Shown here: positions 11,405 through 24,178 of the stretch, one piece after another
How positions within the stretch are numbered: position 1 is the stretch's first letter
Layout: the number at the start of each line of letters is the position of its first letter
Assembly: GCA_021397835.1 (NCBI GenBank)
Contig: JAJFZO010000407.1
Location: 3,658,001 to 3,722,000, forward strand
From: Moringa oleifera
Taxonomy: Eukaryota > Streptophyta > Magnoliopsida > Brassicales > Moringaceae
Length of the DNA: 64,000 bases
Reading direction: 5' to 3'
Translations under genes and position numbers: made by a program
The notes under the pieces: model-generated
Told to the model about the DNA's origin: nothing
Databases searched by the model: none
Seen by the model: the letters and a program-made list of their open reading frames with translations, nothing else

Positions 11405-14400
11405 ATGGCTTCCTACGGAGAGAGTCTAAAGTCGACCTCCATAAACGGAGTGAAGATGTACCATGTTTCTTCTCAACCCAATGTTGCTACCTGGCTTCCT
11501 CCCAAGAAGCAACGGGCTCTTCGCAAAAATCCAAGTACGCACCTGAGTGTTTTTTTTTTAATAAAAAACTTCAATTTAATCAGTTCATTAACTATATAAT
11601 GCTCTGAGCTTTACTTCGTTATTCTTCCTTTTGTTTCCACTTTATCCTAATGTGAATTTTTGTTTTCCTTGTCATGATAGTTACTTCATGTTTTCTTTTG
11701 CTGATTGTTCACTAGAATTTTGTGACGCGGTTTAAACCCTATCTGTCTGCCAGTTCTTTTAGTTCTCAATTGATTATTGATAGCGATTGGGAAATTTAGG
11801 CATTTGTTCTTCGGGGAATTTAGTGAAGTTCATAGATTGCCTTTGACATTTATTTATGTTTGATTAAAAAGAATATGTGATGCAAATTAGTAGCATTGAA
11901 GCAAGAACAGTTGGCGGAATAAATTGACGAACTTAAATTCAAGGTTTTACAGAGTGCTTTGACTTTCTGGAATTTGATTCTTATCAGAATTTGCATGATT
12001 CTTTTCCTTAAATTTCCAGCTTGAAGCTCTGTTAACTCTAAGGTATGGTGCAAAATTTAAAATTGAACTCAATCTTGAGAAGCCTTAATCTCAACCATCT
12101 GCATCTGTAATGTAAAAGGAGAAAAATGGTGTAACAGATACTATTAATTGAATATCAGTGTTGTTTAATAATTTCTTTTCGCAAAATTTTTAATTTCTCA
12201 TCATTTTGTGGAAGTTCTGGTTTGTTATTTGGAGGACATTTTAGGAGTTAATTAACTTTCCAGCTTAGGTCTCCTTAGGAACTTATATTTGATGTTTGTA
12301 TTAAGTTGAGAAATAATCGGGCCCAACTACTTTGCTGCTTAGGCTCTCGTGTTAAAGAGAGAAACAATGGAGAAATAATTTAGAAATTGAGACTTTTTTT
12401 TTTCCTTTTTTTTATAATAATAGAAAATTCAGAAACTTTTGCAAAGATTTGGCATTTATAGGGAACAAAAATGGCATATAGCATTCAGATACTATTATTT
12501 GAACTTCAATTTTGGTTGATGTCATGGACATTGTTTAAGCTGTTATTGAGGTCTTATGTTTGTGTATTCTGAATGGATCTTAAATTCTAAGGATAGTCGT
12601 TTCCTGACCCTGAGCAGGATTTATCACGTGAAAGACGTTATACGAGGCAATATTTTTATTTTGCATCTGTCAATTGGATTCCTCCTTAGTCATCACCAAA
12701 AAAAAAAAAAAAAACCTTGTTTTTTTTCCCGTTTCCATCACTTCTCTGTTGATGTTTTCCTTCCGTACTTCTTTCATGCTAGATTATATGCAAAGGGTGG
12801 AGCTCATTCAGGACTTGAGGTTTGAAACTGCTACAACTAAGATCAAAGCAACTCCTGATGGAGAGTTTCTTATTGCGTCAGGTGCTTTTTTCTTAAATGT
12901 CACCTTTCTCTCCTTGTCATCTGCTGAACAGGATGATGATACCAGTTACATTCTTATTCTTATCAATTCACCAATGAAATTGCAGGCATATACCCACCGC
13001 AAGTGAAAGTGTATGAGCTAAGTCAGCTTTCAATGAAGTTTGAAAGGCACTTGGATTCGGAAATAATTGACTTTCAGGTATGGCTTTGATGGTAGCATCT
13101 TTTAATGCTTTTCCTGACAGATTTTATGATATTTGATATATCAGTAACTGGATATTCTGTTGTACCTTTAGATATTATCCGATGACTACTCAAAGCTTGC
13201 CTTCTTATGTGCTGATCGTTCTGTTAATCTACATGCAAAATATGGGAAACATTACAGCTTGCGAATTCCAAGGTTACCTCTTGCTACCATCCAAAGAATA
13301 ATGCCTTGCATCATATTTATATATGTCTACAATTGGTCAAAAAGTGAAAATGAGATTTCTAGTTGACAAAGGTGAAGTAATTTTCGAATGGTTTCTTATG
13401 CATTTCTTTTTGGGATTACCTCGGTTTCTTTGTGGAGAGAAAGCTGCAGCTATATGTCACTCTGTAGTTAAATTAATTCCTTATCAGTTGTTCTTCACTT
13501 TATCTTCTATTATTATTATTATTATTTTTTTGAGTTTTATGATCTTATATTAATATGCTGCAACCTGTATCTCTATCTACCAGGATGGGAAGGGATATTG
13601 AATATGATTGCTGGTCTTGTGACTTGCTTTGTGCTGCTTCATCTCCAGATTTGTACAGAATTAATTTAGAACAGGTATAGCACTTTAATGGTTTTTAATC
13701 TGTGGTAGGGCACCATATTGGCTTTTCCTCCCCTACTTCCAATTTGCAAAAGAAAAGTAACTTTATATCTATTGTGAGATTTTGGGATCAGATTGTGTTG
13801 TTTAGATTGGTTGTGTTGCACGAAAATTCTTGTTCTCTTCCCTTGTTTGTTATACTTCTTATTTTAATTGAAATTAAGTAATTGGTTTTGTTTCCTTAAT
13901 TTATTTTGCTCCTTACAATCTGCTTTTATGTTAATATACCTTCAAGGATTTATTCATTCATCATCAACTAGTATTAGTACTTTTTGTCTATGTTCCTGAA
14001 CATTTAATATGAGAGGGTCTTTGTTGCAGTTTCTTCTTGTTTTTCGCTTTTGTCACTTGGGGGTGTCTTTATAGAGATGCTTGAAATGTTCTAAAATTTA
14101 ATCTCTAGCTCTATCTTATTGTGATGCTGTGTTAACATTTTTTTCTTTAAAAATTTTGTGGATCAACTTCAAATTGAGACTATCTCTCTTCTCTTCGGGA
14201 ATTTAAGAGAAAAGCATCTAATTCTTGACTCAGTTATCTGCATGAAATCTACTGCCGTTTTATGTTCCTCTGATCTGTCTAGATATTTGTACCAGTTGTG
14301 TACACATATGACTTCTGATTTTGACCTGTTTTAAGCAAATATCTGGAAAGATAAGCTTGAGGTTTCTTTCATCGCAGGGGCGATTTCTCTCCTCTCTTAA

Positions 14401-16700
14401 CACCCAATCTCCGGCGCTGAATGTTGTTTCTAGAAGGTTGGTGCATCAGATTATCATTGTTTCCAACTTTTTCTTCTTTGTTTGACCGCTTTTGCTTATT
14501 GAAAACTGAGATTTTGTGTTACAATTTCAGCAAGTTTCATGGACTAGTTGCTTGTGGTGGTGAGGATGGTGCTGTTGAATGTTTTGATATGAGGGTGAGA
14601 TCTTCAGCTGGCAGAATTAATGCTGTTGCTCCTGCTGGTGATGCTGACACGGTAACTCTATGCATCTTGATTCATGGATGTGAACTTTCTTATTTATAGA
14701 TAAGAGTGTATTGTTGAGGCTCTTTTGTGGTGAATGTTCTCATGGAATTTACATTCCAGGAGATTGAATCAGAGTCCAATTTTCCGCATAAGTTTTCATG
14801 ATTACTGTATCCTTGATTGAAATATGATAAAAATGCCTTTTCCTGTTAGGACTATTGCCGATTATTTATGTGAGACAATATGGTTTAAACATGGAGTTTT
14901 TCTTTTATTTCTTATTACTTTTCCCTTGGGAAATTCGTAGCAACATATTGTAGTTATGTTTTCTGGAAGGTAGAGTTGCAAGAAAGAATATATTCTGCTG
15001 TGACATGGCACAGTCGATATCCATAGGGTTTTCTTTAGGTCCACATGGAAAGAACAAGTCTATTGCCATTTTTTTTTGCTGAAAATACTCATCTGATAAT
15101 ATCTGCTGGATTTGTAGGAGGTCACTGCAATAGAATTTGATGATAATGGGGGTTTCCTCGTGGCTGTTGGAAGTAGTGCGGGAAAGGTATGAATCTTTCA
15201 GTAACTTTAAACGTCTTTCTGATTGTGTGATATCTTGGATGACTTCATGTTATATTTTTGTCATTCAGTTGTGTATGTTCAAAACTGATACATAACTAAA
15301 CTAGGAATACGTACACCCATCATGAATTTTCTTGATCAAGGAGTTAGAAACATAGGTTAAGATAGGTCAGTTCCCAGCAAAGAGTTGATTCATTGAGCTG
15401 GTCTTATCAATACAAATAAATCAATCATGAATAAAAATAGAAGTGGTTAACCAAAATGGATTGGTGGCATTCTGAAGTGTCTGATAAATTATAAATATTT
15501 TCTAGCACCAACATAAGAAACCCAGAGGACAGAACTAAGTGCTAAGACTTCGTTTATTTCTAGTTGACAACAGTTTTCGTTAGTCTTTTTTTCCCCATCT
15601 GATTAAGGGAACTCACAACTGTATAACTAGGCGAGTCTAGGCTTATAACTGTGGTTAAAAAGCATGTGTATCTGTAGTTTCAAGAATTAGTTGATGAATA
15701 ATTCATGGAAGGTCAAACCTAGAGAAGTTTTGGGTTTGTTGGTTCCCTAGGAATGCTAGTTTGCAAATTAATATGAAAATTTTAGAATAATGATGAATAA
15801 AGGCTTGAGTAATAGTAATGAATCATATAGCATTTTGGAAGTTGGAAGAAGTACTAAATAACTAACTAGAGCCTGATTAAATAAGGAGAAGGGTTGATGT
15901 TTGGATGACAACAATAAATGGAGATTAGTATGTCATTCTTCGCTCATCACCCTTTACACCTGTTGGGAGCCTTTTGGTAATGATATCTACTAATGGAAAT
16001 GTAGCACATAAATATCCTTTAAATTTTGGCTTGTGCTTTGTATTATCCTTTACACCTGTTAGGAGCCTTGTGATAATAATATCTACTAATGAAATAGAAT
16101 ATATAAATTTTCTTTGGAGTTCAGCTTGTGCTTTGTGTTACACGCACACGCACACGCACACGCACACGCACACGCACACGCACACACACATATGATAACC
16201 TATGCATCCTCTTGCCATCATTACAATCTTGAATTAAGTACAAATTTGATCTTGTGCATTTGCAGGTCCTGATCTATGACTTGCGGTCCTCTTATCCTAT
16301 ACGAGTTAAGGATCACATGTGAGTATAGTGCTCTCCCATTGATTACTAGCTCATTTGAAGGGAATGCATTGCTTTGGTGTTATGGACATTCTCATAATGA
16401 GAAGATTCATTTGAGATAATCTAATTACATGCTGTTTAGAGGTCTCTATGTTGTTGGATTCCATTGAGGATTAAAATAGGTGTACCTCCGTAAAATAGAA
16501 ACAAGTAGATGTGTGGTTAGGCCTATGTGAGATGACTGTTTAATTGAGATATTCCAATACTTTACCTTTGCCACATATTACCTCTGTCATTCTAGATGGA
16601 TGGAATATTGATGGAATGCAACTCATTTTCGAGGTGATTTGGTGGAAAAATCGTGAACTTAAAAGACTTGAACATCTGTGCTAATGAGTGTGGATAGCTA

Positions 16701-16738
<38 letters not shown>

Positions 16739-19700
16739 AGCCTCTGCTTGTCATTTTAGTTGTTGCATCCTGTGTCCAAATTTCTCTGTCTGTGACTTAT
16801 TGCTTTGTCAAGTTCTATTATTGTCTTATTTTTTTGTTTTTAATAAGTAAAATCCTATCATTGTTAACAGGTATGGAAGTCCGATATTGGATATTAAGTG
16901 GCAGCATACTCTGAATTCTGAACGACCAAAGTTGATAACGACTGATAACCATATTGTTAGAATATGGGACCCTGAAACTGTAAGTATATGCATGTATATA
17001 TGTTTTCCAAAAGAAAATATTTTGGAACATAAAATTGAAACTTTTTATTTCTTTATGCTCCGGTGAAAGTGGTTTTGTCCTCTATGGATACAAATCTGAG
17101 CAAGGTTTTATATACCTGTGCACAAACTGTAATGTGCTGTCTATACTTTCTTTTTCTTTCTCTGGAAGAGGTTGGTTTTGGGTTCTTCTCTTCATGTAGT
17201 TAGGTGTGGCTTTTGCTAAAAGATAGTATGCGTGAACAAAAGAGAAATGAATTGATGACTTCAACAATTTAAACTGAGGGATCCAACGGAACATTCTATT
17301 GTATTTAATAACTAATTTCAGTTACTTTATGTTAATGAACTTAATGGAACCTATTGTCAGTCCATTGCCTATATGAAATTACTATAGATTATGGAATTAG
17401 TTATGCGCTCTGTCTTTGCTTCCATGGAGCTCTTGAGGCCTTGTTTCCCTTTAAGGTTCAATGAATTGTTTGTGGGTAATGGCAATAGCGGCTTGTCCTC
17501 AACATTTGAATCACATTCTTGGGTTTTATTCTTCCATTGTTTTCAGGGGGAAGGAATGACCAGCATTGAGCCAACACGTGGATCAATAAATGACATTTGT
17601 GTATTCAGAGGCAGTGGGTTGATGTTCTTGGCTCTGGACTGCAGCCAGATACCATCTTACTACGTACCTGCTCTAGGGTCTGCTCCCAAGTGGTGTTCTA
17701 CTCTGGAAAGTCTAACAGTATGTTCATAAAATGTGCAAAATTATTTCAGCTTCTTTTTTTTGGCCTCAAGTTGATTTTATCTGACTGAACCAGAATCTTG
17801 ACATGTTTTTGTGTCTATTTGGTAGGAAGAGCTGGAGGAGACTGGACAAACAACTATATATGATGATTATAAATTTTTGACAAAGGAAGATCTTGAGAGG
17901 TTGAATTTAACAAATCTGATTGGCTCCAATCTTTTGAGAGCCTACATGCATGGCTTCTTTATTGATAACCGGTTGTATAAAAAGGTAAGGCTGCCTTGTT
18001 TTACTTGCGTACTTTTAAACATAGGCTGCAGGGGCATGCAAACCACGTTTTGTTTGAAGATGGTTGTGCAACAAATATTTAAATGATCTAGTTACTTTAG
18101 TATTTCTTTGCTTCTTAGTGGTAAGAAGTAATGGTTTTGCTGCTGAATGCCAGTTGAACACCATTAACTAATGGTTTGCATGCTGAATCTGCAGCAAACA
18201 AATGATGAGTTCTTTTATGATTTCTTACCAATATCATTTTGCAGGCGAAGGCATTGGTTGATCCTTTTGCATTTGATGCTTACATAGAACGACGGAAGCA
18301 AGAGAAACTTGAAGCTGAACGTCGCAACAGAATTACGGTAGTACATTTTTGTCTGAGAATTAGTCATTTTTCTCGCAGATTCTTGGATTATTTAGTCTGT
18401 TGATTTAGGCAGTAGATATATATTTAGCTTAGCATTCACTGATCTTCATGTTCTTTTCTTATGTGGTATTGTTTTGCAGTGTTTGTTAATGCTTTTGGAA
18501 ATTATCTTTATGACTTGTTGGCTCTGTAATAGGAGGATTAGTTTTGCATTATTAAAGGATTAAAAAGCTGTTCAACTTGTATGCTATTTTATGACTTGGT
18601 TACAGTAAAACATGGCTTTATTGTGTATATATGTTGAATTTTGAATTTTGATAAGTGTTTTTGTAATTATCTTCTATTATCTATGCGGAAAGGTCCTGAG
18701 CATATTATAGTTATTGATTGGTTTATGTCAGGGAAGGGTTAGGGTAGTGCCTTGGGCTAATACTTTTACCTTTATTATTCTTCCAGATGAAGAGAAAGTT
18801 ACCCAAGGTTAACCGAAATCTTGCTGCTCGCATCATTGAAAATGAAGAAGCTGAAAATGAAAAGAAGGATGCTGAGGACATTGAGACGAAGAAAACATCC
18901 AAGAGAAAGAAAGGCGGCCTCAGCAGTGAGGTTTTCAAAGACAACCGATTTGCGGCAATTTTTGAAAATGAGGTATGCTAATCTGTTGGCGGTGCTACTT
19001 ACAGTTTTGAGTTTCAACTGCTGTTTGTTGCTCAACTCATGTCAAGAAAATGAGAAATTACACTATAGCAACGTATGTACGAATATATGTTATAACATGT
19101 GGTCTGATTTTTATGCCAGTGAAGGTCACTGCTTGAATGTTGTAACAAACATTTGTATTTGCAATGATCCACTAGTTGAAGATGCTGAACTCTGATAAAG
19201 CTGTTGTTAACGTTCATGTCTCAATATTCTCATCTCATTAAAGCTTCTATTTTTTAAAGCTTTTGGATCTCTAAATTATCATGTGATGTGTGTTCATCCT
19301 GTTTTTTCTTCTTCTGTGCAGGACTATCAAATTGATGAACAGTCACAAGAATATCTTGCATTACACCCTGTCATGTCCAAGAAGCAACCATCTTTGTTGG
19401 AGGAACATTTTGAACCTGTCATGGAGGATGATGAGGATTTGAGTGATTCTGATGTCTCAATGGCATCTCAATCATCAGAAGATAAGCCTGGCAATGAAAA
19501 GAGCAGAACAGAAAAGATATCAAAAGTTCCAAGGTAAGGTTCTTGTGGGCTGTTATTTGCAGATGCATCTGCTGCTGTAAATTAGCTGTTTGCGAGAATA
19601 GGAAATAGGAACTGGAAGTATTTGACCTTCCTTGCTAATCTTCTTCATGAAAATACGTAGGTTGTATGAAGTTAAGGATGAGCGGCATGCAGAGGCATTC

Positions 19701-20009
19701 TGGAGCCGTGTTTCACTTGCAAAGGAGGATGCTCTTCCTCTGGGAGAGAGGGTGAAGGCTCTCCATGATGATAATTGGGGACCAAATAATGTCAAGTTTG
19801 GACCCGGCGGATCGCGAGAAATTTCGTTCGTTTCTAGAAGTTCGAAGACATGCAAGGAGGACGAGGAGGACAAAGAGGCAGGACAAAGAAAGAGGAGGGG
19901 AGTCCAGTCGCTTGGGCTGAAGCCTGATAGCTCTGGATTTCGAGGCCGAGGCAGAGGGAGAGGTGGGAGAGGCGGGAGAGGGGGGAGAGGCAGGAGAGGT
20001 CGACATTGA
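11405..20009 (+). CDS. NOL10: NOL10/ENP2, nucleolar WD40 protein of the SSU processome
   Basis: Sixteen exons join in one frame: 11405-11534, 12783-12881, 12986-13077, 13172-13272, 13584-13674, 14378-14436, 14531-14651, 15118-15186, 16266-16318, 16871-16979, 17547-17717, 17826-17984, 18245-18337, 18787-18972, 19322-19533 and 19661-20009. They give 697 residues, close to yeast Enp2 and human NOL10. The N-terminal half is a divergent WD40 propeller, with blades such as LVACGGEDGAVECFDMR, KVLIYDLRSSYPI and HIVRIWDPETG. It is followed by the conserved linker RAYMHGFFIDNRLYKKAKAL. Around residues 495-525 is a NUC153-type motif (FKDNRFAAIFENEDYQID). The C-terminus is acidic and then ends in an RGRGRGGRGG tail typical of nucleolar RNA-associated proteins. 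The human and yeast proteins act in early 18S pre-rRNA processing. All junctions are GT-AG with matching phase, and I see no damage. Confidence 0.96.
16141..16190 (+). repeat. (CACGCA)n / CA microsatellite in NOL10 intron 8
   Basis: About 40 bases of six-base CACGCA units grade into plain CA repeats. A pure purine-pyrimidine alternation of this kind can adopt Z-DNA. It lies about 75 bases upstream of the exon 9 acceptor. Confidence 0.9.
16704..16732 (+). repeat. (TC)n microsatellite in NOL10 intron 9
   Basis: About 14 CT/TC units lie within the intron before exon 10. It is a simple repeat with no evident function. Confidence 0.9.
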
Positions 20010-20542
20010 CCATGTCTTTTACATAGACGCAAGCATATATTCAATCCAATTTTGTCCCCAGTGAGCTTTGCCTGTGATTTTGGTGATGTTACCAAGTGTA
20101 TCTCTACAAATCCAATTACTTAGAAAATTCTGAGCTTACCCCGGATACCCTTTTGTGAAGAGGTGAGGGGTTCCTCTGTATTCATCAGGTGTAGAATTTG
20201 GGATCTTCTTTTCTTGTCTTATAGAGGCAAGCATGTCTTAGTGGCATCATTGTCCCAAGGCATTGTCATATTGGATTCCCATTGAAAGGATGAGTAACAA
20301 TGTGAAACAGAGCATATAATTATAATTTAGAAGGTTCAGTTTTAGTAGAGTAAGTGAAGGAGCAATTGGTCAAGAAAATCCCTGAGAGAACATTACTTAG
20401 ATGATGGATAATATCTATTCATAATGCAAAAACTGCATAATTTATTTTGCAAGATTGATACGGGCTCTGCTTTAAACTCTTGTGCTTTCCTACTCTTATT
20501 ATCTTTGCAGATGTGGTCTTGTCCATTGATTACTTCCTCTGC
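20010..20542. other. Convergent intergenic region
   Basis: This stretch holds the NOL10 3' UTR (plus strand) and runs into the end of the lectin relic on the minus strand. No additional coding frame is recognisable. On the minus strand nothing resembling a lectin receptor transmembrane or kinase segment continues here. Confidence 0.6.
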
Positions 20543-21480
20543 TCATGTACCCTGCGATGCTCTGATTTTAGCAGCAGGCAACACTCCGAAGTTGCAACGA
20601 CAATAACGAGCGACGTCAATGACTCCCCAGTTTGTAAAATGCCCCATCATCCTCTCTTTAGGAATCAAGTTGGCAAGTTGTGAATGATCAAAATTTTGTG
20701 CTTGGCCATTCATCTTGAAGCTCAATCCCAATACATGCTGTGAAGAGTAAGAACTTGGACTTATAGTGGCTATTCCGACATACATATTCTCTGCCATAAT
20801 TGGTGAAAGATCTAGAGGAACAGAGAGAAGAGGCCCGCTAGGTTTCAACGCACCCAAAGGAGATATTGTAACATTCGGCTCTCTCTCTGTTCCACTATAC
20901 TCGATCCAAACTTGCACCGGCTCTCCATTGGTGAGCTTCACTTTCCCCATTTCTCCACTTAGATCTGTAAAATAACCTAAAGGGAGAAGTATTTGATCAA
21001 CGTCAACCCGTTCATGTTGATCGCCAAATGGTTTTGATACATTTCTCCAGATTTCAGACCAGATCTTTCACCAAAGCTGACGGAGATTATGTTATCAGAT
21101 GCATTTTCTACGTAATGGCTCTGCAAGAACTCAGGTAGTGGTTTTGTAGGGGAAACGAAGAATGAGATTCCGTGGCTGGAAACAATTGAAGACAGGCGAT
21201 TTATGGAGAAAACAAAGGTGGTGGAGAAAGAGTAGGCAGTATTGGTCAGTGGGTTCTTGAATTGGAAGGGTAAGCCATAGAAAACCTGATCTCTATGTGC
21301 TGTGGTGACATTCACCGGTGTATCTATCCCATCTTCGTTGATCTCTGCAACCCCATAGAGCTTCAAGTACCCTGAGAGCTTGATTTCTTGATCATGGACA
21401 TGGCTCGAGCTGGTTGCCAGTTCTGCAAGAAGAAACAATACCCAGAAAAGGCAAGACGTGGCTGTAGACTGGTGAGTCAA
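20543..21480 (-). pseudogene. L-type lectin receptor kinase, lectin-domain fragment (pseudogene)
   Basis: The minus strand encodes a secretion-signal-like stretch (SCLFWVLFLLAELATSSS) and then a legume-lectin domain, recognisable from AYSFSTTFVFSI, HGISFFVSPTKPLPEFL, EPVQVWIEYSG and LGLSFKMNGQAQNFDHSQL. Four defects mark it as dead. There is no ATG: the frame is closed by TAG at 21508-21510 and the usual start position reads TTG. A one-base frameshift lies near 20977-20990, between NGLTLIK and GYFTDLSGE. The metal-binding strand, normally AVEFDT, reads SVSFGER. After the lectin domain there is no transmembrane helix or kinase, only about 30 unrelated residues and a stop. It faces the 3' end of NOL10. 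It could be an expressed soluble lectin only if an unseen exon supplied a start and bridged the frameshift, which I think unlikely. Confidence 0.85.
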
Positions 21481-21819
21481 CTGCGAAGACAGGTCTCCTC
21501 TTTTACCCTAATGGGTCACTGGTCGTGGAGGAGATGCTCCTTCTACTTGCTAGGTTAACCAGAGTCGAAACAAAGTAAAACCCTAATGGAATTATCTAAG
21601 GAGGAAGTCTTAGGAGGCCATTATTACATCTTTGATGGAGTTGACTTGACAAAAAAAGAGGATGGTGCGTCAGATCAAGAAACTACCCCACAAGTTTCCA
21701 CAACTGTGTGAGCTCATAATCTTATCACGAGCTTGCTGTAGACTTTGCATGAAATACAGACCGCAAAAGCAACTAATCTACGTACTATATACCTTACTTA
21801 AGTACAATTATTCCAAGAT

Positions 21820-22440
21820 GTCTTGTTAATCTCATCATTTTCGACTGAACTTCAGAAGAAAGAGCCATATAATATGAGAAAAAGAAATGTCAACGGGAGA
21901 AATCAAATTAGGATTTATGTAAATATAGGGCAAGTAAATTAATGATTCAAAAGGGTTACCTTAATTAAAATCAACCATTATAAAAAGTATAAATTTTGGT
22001 ATCTATGAACTTTAGTCTTAAAAGAAAGTTTCTAATTGAGATCTCTCTTGCATCATCAATATTGAATAGCTATATGAAAAAACCGATATATATATACATA
22101 TATATATATAGATTGGATATTAATTTGTTTCCTTCGTCTCATACATGTACAATTAAATCCTAACACGTAAGTTGTTAAGCTCATAATTTTCTACTAATTC
22201 TTCAAAGGGGAGAAGTAATTAATGTACAGAAAAGAAACATGTCAACGGATAAATAAAATTAGAGAATATATATGTAAATGTAGATGAGTAAATGATTTCA
22301 AAAACAATGCCTTAATTAATTTGAAACGTATAAGTTTCAACTCTTAGAAAAATATATATTTTAGTAGCTATGAACTAATTCTTAAAGAAAACTTGAAATC
22401 AGATATCTTATTACATCATGGAAATTGAACGGCTCTATGA
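21820..22440 (+). repeat. Diverged direct duplication, two copies about 350 bp apart
   Basis: Copy one (about 21820-22080) and copy two (about 22165-22440) share an ordered series of matches: GTCAACGG at 21889 and 22241, then TATGTAAAT, GAGTAAAT-like, CCTTAATTAA, TAGCTATGAAC-like, TCTTAAAGAAA-like and ACATCATG-like blocks. Several indels separate them, so the duplication is old. Neither copy encodes anything recognisable. Confidence 0.6.
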
Positions 22441-24071
22441 TAAATGTTAATGGTTGCAGTCATCATCGAACTGATGTCTTAGCAAGACAAAATAATCAAT
22501 AATGTTTAGCGACTTAAACCATTGTTTATTAGGATTGAGAAAACTAGAAAATGAAAGAGAATCCGCATAAAGCTAGAGGATATACTTTTGTCTTTCAAAT
22601 AAAAAAATTCATGACTCGGATGATTTGTTTGTAAGTGAAATAACAAGAAATCTTGATGTTTATTGTCTTCCATCTATGAATTTAAAAATTATATTCCTTG
22701 TCACAAACTTGATGGCCTCTAGCTGCCAGATCACTCAAGCTACGTGTCAATTAACCAGCCCAAGCACGTGGTTAGCAGATGCGAGCTCGTGATTTCCACG
22801 TGTCATTCCATACTTACATGTTGAGTAGGATTAAGGAAAATTAAGAGAGATTAAAACAACTTGGAAACCTATTTATCTGATATTGAAAATGAAAAACAAG
22901 AGTGGTATTATGATATTTTCAGGTGCCATTCATGAGATCATCACTATAAGTTAATTCTATTTAGGTCATAACTAACAATGAATAAGCACTAATCTTGTTT
23001 GCTTGCGGGGAACTCAACAGATGTTATGAAAAATCAAAATTATGAATGGAAATTCCCTTAACATGTCTGCAAATGAAAAGGAAGCGTTGGGTAAATTTTC
23101 TTTTTATCTTATGAAAATGTAAATCAGATTCTACAACTTCTGTACTGCTTTGATTTGTACGATATTAGTCCTTGCTAATGCTGCAGATCCCTTCAATATG
23201 CCAATCTATTTTAATATCATGAGGTTCATTGACAATGTTTGAATTCATGTTACAGCTTTAATAATCATCAGCTTAATTTATTGGGCAATCAAAGAAAATG
23301 GAGAAACTATGATTAAGAGGAAGAAACTAGTGGACTTGTTAGCCAGCTCTGCATACCCAATAGGATACTCTAACAATAGATTATTCATTGCTAATACAGA
23401 TTCGATCCTTTTCAACTGGTATATTCTCTATTAATTAACCTAAAATTGAATAAGAAACCAAGTTATAATAGATACCACTTGGTTTTAATTTGTACCAATG
23501 AAAGAACAACACCTTAGTTCTGACTTCTTGCACTTCCATTATATGAAGTTAAATTCAACACAATTTGCTTAACAGCAATGTCATCGATTGGACAGGGAAG
23601 CTTCCTTGTAAAATGACGTTTCAATGGACATCTTAGTATTTTACTTAAACATATATGAACTGTCGAAGTGATTCCTCTTTGCCCCACCTTATGTTAATTT
23701 TCTCTGTTATCGTTACAAATCCTACAATGTGAGATGGCATAGGAATCGTGAAGTTTATACTATTGCTTCCTAAGTTATAGACAGTAATTGAATTATTTTG
23801 TTTCGTTTAGAGAACAAAGTTGTGTTCTTCTGGGTGTTTATGATGGGATTAAACCTCTTGATGACTGCAAAAAATATGGAAGTTAGAAATTAAAAACTGA
23901 TGTCATCCACGCGTTTGCTTGTGTTTTCCACGTAGATTCAAATAATAAATTGTAAATTTCTTTGACAATGTTATGGTATAGAATGTAAATTACTATTTGA
24001 AAGGTCCATTTCTGAAAGAACCATATAGTTTCTTTCTTGAATATTAAAGAATCAATGATGAGTCAGATAGG

Positions 24072-24099
24072 CCAATAGGCCAGTTGGTTTAAATATATA
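24072..24099 (+). promoter_or_regulatory. CCAAT box and TATA-like string upstream of bHLH-A
   Basis: CCAAT at 24072-24076 is followed by TTTAAATATATA at 24088-24099, about 80 bases before the chosen start codon. The spacing suits a short leader, similar to bHLH-B. Confidence 0.45.
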
Positions 24100-24178
24100 G
24101 TTATTTACATTGTAATTCTATCCGTTTAAATTGAGCTAGCAGCTAGACTACTTGGTTTCAGGCGACAAATACACCATG

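Larger units (their letters stand above)
21511..24178. other. Intergenic region with a diverged direct duplication; includes bHLH-A promoter
   Basis: No gene is visible. Two diverged copies of about 265 bases lie at 21820-22080 and 22165-22440. G-box-like ACGTG sites occur near 22764 and 22797. The last 110 bases before bHLH-A carry a CCAAT box and a TATA-like string. Confidence 0.6.

Noticed and set aside
24152..24178. An upstream in-frame extension of bHLH-A before 24179
   Set aside because: It would start at TTG. The ATG at 24179 matches the start of the paralogue and lies suitably downstream of a TATA-like string.
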